Notes under the pieces: generated by a model | Database searches by the model: none | Told to the model about the DNA's origin: nothing | Seen by the model: the letters and a program-made list of their open reading frames with translations, nothing else | In this document: positions 25,253-32,728 of the stretch, piece by piece | How the letters are laid out: each line of letters begins with the position of its first letter | Numbering within the stretch: position 1 is the first letter of the stretch | NCBI GenBank assembly: GCA_035542575.1 | Contig: DATKLE010000153.1 | Span: 1-64,000 of the forward strand | DNA length: 64,000 nt | From: JAIQET01 sp035542575 | GTDB taxonomy: Bacteria > Acidobacteriota > Terriglobia > Terriglobales > Acidobacteriaceae | Reading direction: 5' to 3' | Translations under genes and position numbers: made by a program

Positions 25253-25912
25253 ATGCTCAGCCAACGTTTATTGCTGGTTACCGCCATTGTGGGGATTGCT
25301 GCTTTAAGCTCCGTGGTTTGCCTGGCGTCCAAGGAGTTTGTGATGCCGACGGCGCAGCCCGCCAAGACCTACCCGGCGCGCGACGAGCATCCCATGGAAA
25401 AAGTCACTGTCGCTGTAGACCCGTACGACATGGCCGACAAGGCCAATATCTTCTCGGTGCACTACAACGATCTGGGTTTCATGCCCTTGTTTGTGGTGGT
25501 GACCAACGACGGCGACCAGCCAGTCTCGCTGACTGACATGAGGCCGGAGCTGATCACCGCGGACCGGAGCAAGATACCTCCTGCCACTCCGGATGATATC
25601 TATCGCCGGCTCTCGCATCCCTCGGCCAGCGCGGGCCGGCCGACGCCTATACCTTTTCCCACAAAGAAGGTGAAAGGCGCGGTCAGCAAGCAGGCGCAGG
25701 AAGAAGTTCAGAGTGCGCAATTCGGCGCCCTCGCAGTGGAGCCGCACGCCACTCAGGCCGGCTTCATGTTCTTTGACGTGTCGGGAATCTCCACGCCTCT
25801 GGCGGGTGCCCACTTCTACCTGCTGGGAGTGCGGGATGCCAAAGGGAACGAACTGATGTATTTTGAAGTTCCACTGGAGAAATACCTCAGCGCGCCAGCC
25901 AAGCCCAACTGA
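25253..25912 (+). CDS. Exported protein of unknown function
   Basis: 219 residues from ATG 25253. A signal peptide (LLLVTAIVGIAALSSVVCLAS) ends in a possible lipobox-like cysteine or signal peptidase site. The mature part is beta-rich with a region resembling small periplasmic immunoglobulin-like domains (GFMPLFVVVTNDGDQPVSL, HATQAGFMFFDV) and ends with FEVPLEKYL. No known family assigned. The ATG is only seven bases from a TATAAT box. It precedes gatB by 79 bp. Confidence 0.75.
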   Translation: MLSQRLLLVTAIVGIAALSSVVCLASKEFVMPTAQPAKTYPARDEHPMEKVTVAVDPYDMADKANIFSVHYNDLGFMPLFVVVTNDGDQPVSLTDMRPELITADRSKIPPATPDDIYRRLSHPSASAGRPTPIPFPTKKVKGAVSKQAQEEVQSAQFGALAVEPHATQAGFMFFDVSGISTPLAGAHFYLLGVRDAKGNELMYFEVPLEKYLSAPAKPN

Positions 25913-25977
25913 ATCGCGGGCGTTACCCCGCAAAGGCAATGAGTCGGCCACCAAGCCGGACGGCACGCGGGCCCGAC

Positions 25978-25983
25978 TATAAT
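25978..25983 (+). promoter_or_regulatory. -10 box TATAAT just upstream of gatB
   Basis: Perfect TATAAT, eight bases before the gatB ATG at 25992 (a second ATG at 25985 is out of frame). Spacing fits a leaderless or nearly leaderless gatB transcript. Confidence 0.5.
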
Positions 25984-25991
25984 CATGGTTT

Positions 25992-27464
25992 ATGGCCACG
26001 ACCTCGGACACCTCGGTGGCGGCCCGCGCCCGGTATGAGCCGGTCATCGGCCTGGAGGTGCACGTCCAGCTGCTGACCGAGTCGAAGATCTTCTGTTCGT
26101 GTTCGACGCGGTTCGGCGATCCGCCTAATACCAACGTCTGCCCGGTCTGCCTGGGATTGCCGGGAGCGCTCCCGGTGCTGAACCGCAGGGCGGTGGAGTT
26201 CGCGATACGGGCGGCGATGGCGCTGAATTGCCGCATCAACGAGACTTCGATCTTCGCGCGCAAGAATTACTTTTATCCCGACCTGCCCAAGGGCTACCAG
26301 ATTTCGCAGTACGACAAACCGTTGGCCGAGTTCGGCTGGATTGAGATTTCGGTGGCCACCGGCAAGAAGAAGATCGGCATCACCCGGGTGCACTTAGAGG
26401 AAGACGCGGGCAAGAGCCTGCATGAGGGCTTTCCGGACTCTGAGGAGACGACCGCAGTCGATCTGAACCGCAGCGGCGTGCCGCTGATCGAGATCGTCAG
26501 CGAGCCCGACATTGCCTCGCCGGACGAGGCTTACGAGTATCTGACGCGATTGAAGGAAATCATCCTCTACACCGGGGTGAGCGACTGCAACATGGAGGAG
26601 GGCTCGCTGCGCTGCGATGCCAACGTGAGCGTGCGTCCGCGCGGGCAGAAGGAGTTTGGCACCAAGACCGAGGTCAAGAACGTCAATTCGTTCCGCTTCA
26701 TCCGCGAGGCGCTGGAGTACGAGATCGAGCGTCATATTGGGGTGATCGAGTCCGGTGGCAAGATTACGCAGGAGACCCGCCTGTACAACGCGACCGAAGG
26801 CAAGACCTACGGCATGCGCTCCAAGGAGCAGGCGCACGACTACCGCTACTTTCCCGAGCCCGACCTGCTGCCGCTGGTGGTGGATGAGAAGTGGCAGGCG
26901 GAGATTCGCGCGACGCTGCCTGAGTTGCCCGAGGCGCGGCGAAAGCGCATGGTGGCGGATTACGGCATTACCGAGTATGACGTGCAGGTGTTGACCTCGA
27001 CCCAGGCGCTAGCCGACCAGTTTGAAGCTGCGGCCAAGGCGGCGAAGAGCCCGAAGCGTGTCGCCAACCTGGTGCAGAGCGAACTCATGGGGCGCCTGAA
27101 GGCCAAGGGCCTGGAGATCGAGCAATCTCCGATTTCGATGAAGGGTGTGGCCATGTCAGCCGATCTGGTGGAGAGCGGGGCAATCTCGGGCAAGATGTTA
27201 AAAGACCTTTACGACCTCTGCTTCGAGCGCAACCAGGACTTCCCGGCGGTGTACGAGAAAGAAAAGCCGCAGCAGATCACCGACACGTCGGCGATTGAGA
27301 AAATCATTGATGAAGTGATCGCGGCGAATCCCAAGCAGCTCGAGCAGTATCGCGGTGGCAAGAAGACCGTGCTGGGATTCTTCGTGGGCCAGGTGATGAA
27401 AGCGTCCAAGGGGCAGGCCAATCCTCAGCTGGTCAATGAGTTGCTGGCGAAAAAGTTGCATTAG
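25992..27464 (+). CDS. gatB: Aspartyl/glutamyl-tRNA amidotransferase subunit B
   Basis: 490 residues, full length. Subunit of GatCAB, which converts Glu-tRNA(Gln) or Asp-tRNA(Asn) to the amide form. Signature blocks: YEPVIGLEVHVQLLTESKIFC, NTNVCPVCLGLPGALPVLN, YFYPDLPKGYQISQYDKP, DLNRSGVPLIEIVSEPD and MEEGSLRCDANVSVR. Cysteines at about 36-38 and 51-54 (CSC, CPVC) form the usual zinc site. The C-terminal YqeY-like tail is intact (KTVLGFFVGQVMKASKGQANP). gatA and gatC are not in the window. Confidence 0.97.
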   Translation: MATTSDTSVAARARYEPVIGLEVHVQLLTESKIFCSCSTRFGDPPNTNVCPVCLGLPGALPVLNRRAVEFAIRAAMALNCRINETSIFARKNYFYPDLPKGYQISQYDKPLAEFGWIEISVATGKKKIGITRVHLEEDAGKSLHEGFPDSEETTAVDLNRSGVPLIEIVSEPDIASPDEAYEYLTRLKEIILYTGVSDCNMEEGSLRCDANVSVRPRGQKEFGTKTEVKNVNSFRFIREALEYEIERHIGVIESGGKITQETRLYNATEGKTYGMRSKEQAHDYRYFPEPDLLPLVVDEKWQAEIRATLPELPEARRKRMVADYGITEYDVQVLTSTQALADQFEAAAKAAKSPKRVANLVQSELMGRLKAKGLEIEQSPISMKGVAMSADLVESGAISGKMLKDLYDLCFERNQDFPAVYEKEKPQQITDTSAIEKIIDEVIAANPKQLEQYRGGKKTVLGFFVGQVMKASKGQANPQLVNELLAKKLH

Positions 27465-27565
27465 ACGAGCCGGACCCTCCCACCGGCCAGCAACTTCCGT
27501 CATGTGAATCGGGTTCCCCGGCCCGATACCATAGACAAGCGCATCCCCCGCCCCGAGATTGGCCC

Positions 27566-28186
27566 ATGAAAATCGACCGTATTATCAGCATTGCCACGCT
27601 AGGCGCTTCTCTTATCGCCATCGTCCTAGTGTTGAAGCGGCCACAGCCGGTAGCGACGCCGCAGCCGCCGGCGGTCGCCGCGGCCAATGCCCAGTCGTTT
27701 CAGCAGAAGGTGCAGCAACTCGATCAGCCCAGAGACCCCAGTCAGCCTCCTGCCGAAGTCCACGTCACCTCTGACGAGGTGAGCGCGGCGATCGCCCAAG
27801 CCGCCGGGGCCCTGCCCACGGCGCTTGCTGGGCAATCCGGCTCGGATGGTTCTTTGTCCTCGCCCGACGCGGTCGTCGCCCCGGGCCAGCCCGATATCAA
27901 GGACTACCAGGTGAACTTTGACGGCGACATTGCCCGAGGCCAGTTTGTGGCTAGCGTTGGCGGTAAAGACGTGGTGGTTACCCTCGCAGGCCACCTGGGA
28001 TCGAAAGACGGCTACGCCACGTTCGATCCCACCGAGTTCAAGGTGGGCGACTTGAGCATCCCGGTGTCGCTGGTCAATGACGCCCTGCAGAAAAAGCTGG
28101 CCGAGCAGCGCGATCGTCTGAAGCTGCCCGACAACGTGGGCGGCATCAAGGTGGAGGATGGCGAACTGGTGATGACGCAGAAGTGA
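27566..28186 (+). CDS. Membrane-anchored protein of unknown function
   Basis: 206 residues. A short cytoplasmic start and one N-terminal membrane helix (IISIATLGASLIAIVLVL), then a Pro/Gln-rich linker and a domain of about 130 residues (VTSDEVSAAIAQAAGALP, YQVNFDGDIARGQFVASVGGKDVVVTLAGHL, LVNDALQKKLAEQRDRLKLPD). This pattern looks like the lipid-binding-type extracytoplasmic domains seen in LptC/YceI-like proteins, but I cannot name a family. Alone between gatB and a convergent hydrolase gene. Confidence 0.7.
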   Translation: MKIDRIISIATLGASLIAIVLVLKRPQPVATPQPPAVAAANAQSFQQKVQQLDQPRDPSQPPAEVHVTSDEVSAAIAQAAGALPTALAGQSGSDGSLSSPDAVVAPGQPDIKDYQVNFDGDIARGQFVASVGGKDVVVTLAGHLGSKDGYATFDPTEFKVGDLSIPVSLVNDALQKKLAEQRDRLKLPDNVGGIKVEDGELVMTQK

Positions 28187-28218
28187 CCGCGCATACCGCG
28201 GCGTCTGAGCCGCGGGCG

Positions 28219-28244
28219 GTCATCCTGAGCGCAGCGAAGGATCC
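28219..28244. repeat. GTCATCCTGAGC...GAAGGATC repeat, short copy
   Basis: GTCATCCTGAG, a short central part GCGCAGC, then GAAGGATC. It is a single arm of the element seen as a full inverted repeat at 60945-61060, placed between two convergent genes. Confidence 0.7.
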
Positions 28245-28253
28245 CTACCGCCG

Positions 28254-29183
28254 TCAGTTGTGCTTGATGAACTCCCCGGTTTTCTTCCCGGTCAGATCGT
28301 TATAGAGCGTGACCAGCCACTGCTCACTGGTGATGAAGTCTCCCGACCACTTCTGCCAGGGGGCGAGCACGTTCTCTTGCTTCAACTGATCCAGTGACTT
28401 GCCCTGCTTGATTCCGTTCTCAACTACCGCCTTCGTTTCTTTCAGCATGGTAAGGAAGTTGCGAAGGTCATCCAGGTTTGAAAGCGACCCGTGGCCGGGG
28501 ATGACCTTCACATCGGCGGGCAGCTTGGGAATGATCTGCTCCAGCGCGGAGATCATGCCTTCGACACTGCCCCCGCCGCTGAGATCGACGAAGGGAAATC
28601 CATAGGTGACGAAGTCGTCTCCCATGTGCACCACGTTCGACTTGGGGAAAAAGATGACGCTGTCGCCATCGGTGTGCCCGCTGGGAAAGTGCAGGGCGCG
28701 GATGTCTTCGCCATTGAGGTGGACGGTGACGTCGTGGTCAAAGGTGATGATGGGCAGGGCTTCTTTGGGCTGCGGCTTGGCCGGGAAGCTGACAGCGCCG
28801 TAGTTGCCCGCGGTGCCGCCTTCTTCCAGGCGCTTGCGCACGTTGTCCTGGGCAATGATGGGTGCGGTCTGCTGGAAGATCGCATTTCCGCCGGTATGGT
28901 CCTCGTGGTAATGGGTGTTGATCACGAAGCGCACCGGCTTGTCAGTGATCCCCTTGAGCGCAGCCTTGATCTTATCCGCCAGCGGGGCGTACTGGTCGTC
29001 CACGATGACAATGCCATCGTCGCCGACCGACGCGCCGATGTTGCCGCCCGCCCCCTGCAGCATATAGACGTTGCCGGAGACCTTGCTGACCTTCATTTGG
29101 ACTTTGCTGAAGTCCCGGTCCTGGGCGGTGAGCAGACATGATCCGAACAACAGCACGATGACAGACATGCGAACCGAAGCCAT
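28254..29183 (-). CDS. Exported metallo-beta-lactamase-fold hydrolase
   Basis: 309 residues from ATG 29183, where a signal peptide starts (MSVIVLLFGSCLLTAQ); the longer open frame upstream runs through repeat DNA. Zinc ligands: NTHYHEDHTGGNAIF (HxHxDH), LHFPSGHTDGDSVIFF and PGHGSLSNLDDL. A GxxD-type block (GDDGIVIVDDQYA) is N-terminal. The family includes quinoprotein-relay SoxH-like and periplasmic hydrolases; the substrate is unknown. The C-terminal 30 residues (WQKWSGDFITSEQW, LYNDLTGK) are typical of the periplasmic subgroup. Confidence 0.85.
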   Translation of the reverse strand: MASVRMSVIVLLFGSCLLTAQDRDFSKVQMKVSKVSGNVYMLQGAGGNIGASVGDDGIVIVDDQYAPLADKIKAALKGITDKPVRFVINTHYHEDHTGGNAIFQQTAPIIAQDNVRKRLEEGGTAGNYGAVSFPAKPQPKEALPIITFDHDVTVHLNGEDIRALHFPSGHTDGDSVIFFPKSNVVHMGDDFVTYGFPFVDLSGGGSVEGMISALEQIIPKLPADVKVIPGHGSLSNLDDLRNFLTMLKETKAVVENGIKQGKSLDQLKQENVLAPWQKWSGDFITSEQWLVTLYNDLTGKKTGEFIKHN

Positions 29184-29274
29184 ACAGTTTCCCACTCCAA
29201 ATGGAATTGGGTGGAAATTGTAAATGGCGGGAGGATTTTTCACCATCGGCTCACCCGTCGGTTTGCTAGGAGAA

Positions 29275-29398
29275 GTCATCCTGAGACCGAAAGGTCGAAG
29301 CATCCGGCGTGCGCCGGCTTTCTGCCTGGGTCGTGCGTATTGCGGCTGCGCGCAGGATCCCTCACCCGGCTGAACTGCGCCGGGTTCGGGATGACGCC
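29275..29398. repeat. GTCATCCTGAG inverted-repeat element
   Basis: Opens with GTCATCCTGAG-ACCGAAAGGT-CGAAGCATCC and closes with CAGGATCC...GGGATGACGCC at 29398. The central stem here is ACC/GGT where other copies have CCC/GGG, a compensating change. Confidence 0.7.
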
Positions 29399-29438
29399 GA
29401 TTTGAATGGCCTGACTATGCCGTACCACCCGGACCGGC

Positions 29439-29468
29439 GTCATCCTGAGCCCGAGAGGGCGAAGGATC
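29439..29468. repeat. GTCATCCTGAGC...GAAGGATC single arm
   Basis: GTCATCCTGAGCCC-GAGA-GGGCGAAGGATC, differing from the arms at 60948-60977 by one loop base. It sits just before the convergent gene that ends at 29506. Confidence 0.75.
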
Positions 29469-29505
29469 TTGCGCGCAGCGGCACGGCGTGCGGGGCGAGA
29501 GATAT

Positions 29506-30783
29506 TTACTCCAGGGTGCCCTGGAACAGGGTGCGCACCTGATCGCCAATCACGCGATCGACCACAAACACGCTGCCTGCATCGGAAATCTGGCGGAGAA
29601 GCAGATCGCCGCGGCCATCGCCGTCGGCGTCCACTGCGTCAACCAACTCCAGGCGCGGCTCCACGTCCATGTGCTGGTTGTCAGTTGTGTCAACCAGCAC
29701 CTTGTGGAGCTCTCCATAGATGTCATTCCGGGCTACCAGTGTGACGTAGTACTGCAATCCCGTCGCGGTTGTTGCTGGGCGCTGTGGCATATGCGCCTTT
29801 GCAGTCAGCACCAGCACGGGCTCGTTATTGCTCGCAAGGTCGAATACCCGGAGTTGGACATCGTCAAAACTGGGCTGCGGTGCCTTGACTGCGGCTTTGC
29901 CTCGCCGGGCGGGCCGGGCTGGTGGCGCTGCCTCGATCGTCTCTGACGCCAGACGCTTAGCGCGCGCCTCCACCTCGGCACTGGCCAACGCCAGCATCTT
30001 TTGGCGGAACTGCTGCTCTTCTTCCGGCTTGAGGTCGTAGGTAAACGGCATGGGTTCGGGACCACCCGCATCGGAGATCGCAGGAAAAATCCGCACCGTC
30101 TGAGCCGCCCCCTTCATCACCGGCGCAGGCGACGATGCCTGGGCCGGTTCCTGCGGCGGCGAAGGGAGTGGTTTCCCGCGTCTCAATACCGGGTGATCGG
30201 TATCGGCAGAGGCCGGAGATGGGGCCGGGGGTGTCGCCGGATTAGAAGCGGGAGCGACAGCCGGCGCTTGCGCTGGCGGCAGTGTTGGTTCTGTCGGCTT
30301 CGGTCTCTCGGAGCTGGGACGTCGCAGCCGGGGTGGCCCCTCCACATCCTCGTCCGGGGGTCTCGCGGGAAGTGCAGCTTTTCGGGATTGGGGCGGCGCT
30401 GCGCCTTTGGGCTGCCACGTCCCCTGACCGACCCAGGAATTCCTGACCTGCAGCGCGCCGGTCACCGTGAACAGGCCTTGCGACGTTCCGGTGCGTTCTC
30501 CTTCATAGATCGTGCCCGACTCCAGCGCCATGGGCACGGGATCGGCCTTGTACACGCTGGCGTCGTAGAACTGGCCGTTGTAGAGGATGGTGACAGGGAT
30601 CAGGCGGGCCTTGCCACTTGGGGCCAGTTCGATCAACGCCAGGGCGCGCGGTCCCTTGCTTACGGTTCCCGTGCGGCCATACTGCGCGGCCACAATCTGC
30701 GCAAAGATCAGAGCCAGAGTCGTCAGGATGACGACCCGGCCCGCACTGCGGTATAACGGTTGGCGTAGCGGAGAAAACCTCAT
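29506..30783 (-). CDS. Exported proline-rich protein of unknown function
   Basis: 425 residues from the ATG at 30783, which starts a signal-anchor (VVILTTLALIFAQIVAAQYG). An N-terminal domain (RALALIELAPSGKARLIPV, QGLFTVTGALQVRNSWVGQG) is followed by about 130 residues of Pro/Ala-rich low complexity and a C-terminal beta domain (FRVFDLASNNEPVLVLTAK-type strands, YYVTLVARNDIYGELHKV, DADGDGRGDLLLRQISD) that resembles FG-GAP-like aspartate-rich turns. No named family. Its start codon overlaps the start codon of the divergent bcp gene (shared CATG at 30781-30784). Confidence 0.7.
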   Translation of the reverse strand: MRFSPLRQPLYRSAGRVVILTTLALIFAQIVAAQYGRTGTVSKGPRALALIELAPSGKARLIPVTILYNGQFYDASVYKADPVPMALESGTIYEGERTGTSQGLFTVTGALQVRNSWVGQGTWQPKGAAPPQSRKAALPARPPDEDVEGPPRLRRPSSERPKPTEPTLPPAQAPAVAPASNPATPPAPSPASADTDHPVLRRGKPLPSPPQEPAQASSPAPVMKGAAQTVRIFPAISDAGGPEPMPFTYDLKPEEEQQFRQKMLALASAEVEARAKRLASETIEAAPPARPARRGKAAVKAPQPSFDDVQLRVFDLASNNEPVLVLTAKAHMPQRPATTATGLQYYVTLVARNDIYGELHKVLVDTTDNQHMDVEPRLELVDAVDADGDGRGDLLLRQISDAGSVFVVDRVIGDQVRTLFQGTLE

Positions 30784-31243
30784 GGATATTAATGATAAAG
30801 CTCCCGACTTCACTTTGCCCGATGAGAACGGGAAAAATGTGTCGCTTAAGGATTTCCGAGGCAAGACCGTCGTCCTCTTCTTCTTTCCCAAGGCCGACAC
30901 TCCCGGTTGAACCATAGAGGCGTCCGGGTTCCGTGACGCATACAAGAAGTTGCAGAATGCAGGCGCTGTCATCCTGGGCATGTCGGCTGACCCGCCACAG
31001 GCGCAGAAGAAATTTCAGGAAAAGTACAGCCTGCCTTTCACCCTGCTGTCAGACACCGACAAAAAGGTCTGCGAAGCCTTTGGCGTAATCAAAGAGAAGA
31101 ATATGTATGGCAAGAAAGTGAAGGGCATCGCGCGCACCACCTTTGTGATCGGGCCGGACGGCAAGATTGCGCACGTCTTCAACAATGTAAAGGCAGATGG
31201 CCACGCCGAGGAGGTGCTGGCGTATCTGAAGAGCGCCGCTTGA
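30782..31243 (+). CDS. bcp: Selenocysteine-containing peroxiredoxin, BCP/PrxQ family
   Basis: 153 residues if the TGA at 30908-30910 is read as selenocysteine. The frame is uninterrupted otherwise. The TGA lies exactly where the peroxidatic cysteine belongs: PKADTPG-Sec-TIEASGFRD against the usual TPGCT..AC..RD. The classical resolving cysteine position is Ser here, so this may act as a 1-Sec enzyme or use Cys98 (KKVCEAFGV). The rest matches BCP/PrxQ (DKAPDFTLPDENGKNVSL, VVLFFFPKAD, KYSLPFTLLSDTDKKVC, RTTFVIGPDGKIAHVF). It reduces hydroperoxides with thioredoxin in the cytoplasm. A SECIS-like hairpin follows the TGA. Standard gene callers will split or miss this gene. Confidence 0.9.
30920..30939 (+). 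promoter_or_regulatory. Bacterial SECIS-like hairpin in bcp
   Basis: Starting ten bases after the TGA: stem GCGTC-CGG, loop GTT, CCG-T-GACGC. That is eight base pairs, a single bulged T at 30934 and a three-base loop whose first base is G, 18 nt after the TGA. These are the features required by bacterial SelB-dependent SECIS elements (apical-loop G, bulged U, 16-37 nt spacing), although the bulge is on the 3' side here. Confidence 0.7.
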
Positions 31244-31287
31244 GAGCGTGAGGGGCGGGCCTCCTACCCGCCCCACGCGATGATTTC

Positions 31288-31851
31288 CTACTTCGCGTGT
31301 GCAGTGCCCGTGGTGGTGAAGGTGATCGCGGTCTCGGCGTGTACCACAGCTTCTTCCTTGCCGGTAGCTGCGGCTACCCCCGTTCCAGCTCCAGCGCCCA
31401 CTGCGGTGCCAACCAAGGCGCCCTTGCCGCCGCCGGCCAAGCCGCCGATCAGCGCTCCGGCAACAGCTCCACCGCCGATCTTGGTCGCGTTGCTCTTGGT
31501 GTGGCTCTTGCCCTTGGCGCGATATGCGCTGCTCGAGATGGGGACCATCCTGCCATTCATCTCAACCGAGGTCAGGCGCAGGGTAAGCTCTCCCGGCGCA
31601 TGCAACCGCCCGCTGGGCTTGACATAGGTGACTTTGCCCCGTACCGGCGCGCCTGCCTTGGCGATGGTCTTTCCATCCACTACCAAAGCGTGCGAAAGCG
31701 TGGCCTCGAATTTCTGGCCTGCCGTCGCACTGCCGGAACTGAGTCCTTGCCCCATCCTGACCGTCAGCTTAGTGCCGGACGGAATCGTCTGTGCAGCGGC
31801 CATGCTCAACAACAGCATCACCGGCGCGAACTTCAACAGTTTCCCGAGCAT
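31288..31851 (-). CDS. Exported glycine-zipper protein
   Basis: 187 residues with a signal peptide (MLLLSMAAAQ). The first half is a beta-rich domain (GTKLTVRMGQGLSSGSATAGQKFEATL, GAPVRGKVTYVKPSGRLHAPGELTLRL) that regulates-like resembles the domain of the protein at 34801-35535. The second half is a glycine-zipper membrane segment (GGGAVAGALIGGLAGGGKGAL) able to insert in or cross the envelope. Function unknown. Convergent with bcp. Confidence 0.75.
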   Translation of the reverse strand: MLGKLLKFAPVMLLLSMAAAQTIPSGTKLTVRMGQGLSSGSATAGQKFEATLSHALVVDGKTIAKAGAPVRGKVTYVKPSGRLHAPGELTLRLTSVEMNGRMVPISSSAYRAKGKSHTKSNATKIGGGAVAGALIGGLAGGGKGALVGTAVGAGAGTGVAAATGKEEAVVHAETAITFTTTGTAHAK

Positions 31852-31972
31852 GAATCCTCCTTAAAATGTAGTGCGGAACACCCGAATGGCGACACGATAG
31901 GGATCAAAATAGCAGAATCTATTCGGGATGGCCCGCACAAAAGGTCAGGGAGACACTTGTCTGAAAGTCACC

Positions 31973-32593
31973 ATGAACTTTAGCCAACGGTTACCGGCCG
32001 AGTTCTTCAATCGGGACCCGCGCCGAGTCAGCCGCGACCTGCTGGGGAAGGTGCTGGTGCGGCGAGAGGGCCGAAAACTGCGCGCCGCCCGGATCGTGGA
32101 AGTGGAGGCCTACCTCGGTGCCGGCGACCTCGCAGCCCACGCTGCCGCGGGACGCACCGCGCGCAACGCCGTTCTATTCGGTCCTCCCGGCTACGCCTAC
32201 GTCTATTTCATCTACGGCAATCACTATTGTCTGAATGTTTCCTGTTTGCCGGACGGAACGGCTGGAGGAATCCTGTTTCGCGCTTTGGAACCGCTCGCCG
32301 GGATCGAGGCAATGGCCCAGGCGCGAGGCATCCCGATCCGGAGTCCGCGTGACTGGCGCAACCTCACCAGCGGACCCGGACGCCTGGCCGAGGCGTTCGG
32401 GATTACCCGGCAGCGGGACAACGGCAAGGACCTGACCAGCCTTCACTCGGACCTCTGGATCGCCGATGGCGGCTACTCTCGGCCGAGGATCCAGGTGACC
32501 AAGCGCATCGGCATCACCAAAGCATCGGAGTTGCCGCTGCGCTATCTCATCGCGAATAACCGCTTCGTTTCCGGAGCCAGGATTCGCCCGTAG
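31973..32593 (+). CDS. DNA-3-methyladenine glycosylase, AAG/MPG family
   Basis: 206 residues; base-excision repair enzyme removing alkylated purines. Family blocks: AEFFNRDPRRVSRDLLGKVLV, ARIVEVEAYLGAGDLAAHAA (catalytic Glu in EVEAY), GPPGYAYVYFIYGNHYCLNV and the C-terminal RIGITKASELPLRYLI. The ATG at 31973 is preferred because homologous proteins begin a few residues before PAEFF; an upstream ATG at 31928 in frame would add 15 residues. The only repair gene in the vicinity. Confidence 0.93.
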   Translation: MNFSQRLPAEFFNRDPRRVSRDLLGKVLVRREGRKLRAARIVEVEAYLGAGDLAAHAAAGRTARNAVLFGPPGYAYVYFIYGNHYCLNVSCLPDGTAGGILFRALEPLAGIEAMAQARGIPIRSPRDWRNLTSGPGRLAEAFGITRQRDNGKDLTSLHSDLWIADGGYSRPRIQVTKRIGITKASELPLRYLIANNRFVSGARIRP

Positions 32594-32728
32594 ACAATCT
32601 GTGAAAGCGTGCCCTGATCCGCACCATCACCTCCGCCACGGTCGTCACCGGCTTTTCCTTCGTGCGTCTGTGGCCCTGGTGGTTTATCTTGTCTGCTTGC
32701 CGTAGAGCCCAATTGTCTGGAGCCCAAG

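Noticed and set aside
29184..29303. N-terminal extension of the metallo-hydrolase frame
   Set aside because: The extension reads the GTCATCCTGAG repeat (as MLRPFGLRM); the signal peptide starts at 29183.
30908..30910. bcp as a pseudogene by nonsense mutation
   Set aside because: TGA is exactly the catalytic Cys codon position and a SECIS-like hairpin follows; coincidence is unlikely, though the sel genes must be confirmed.
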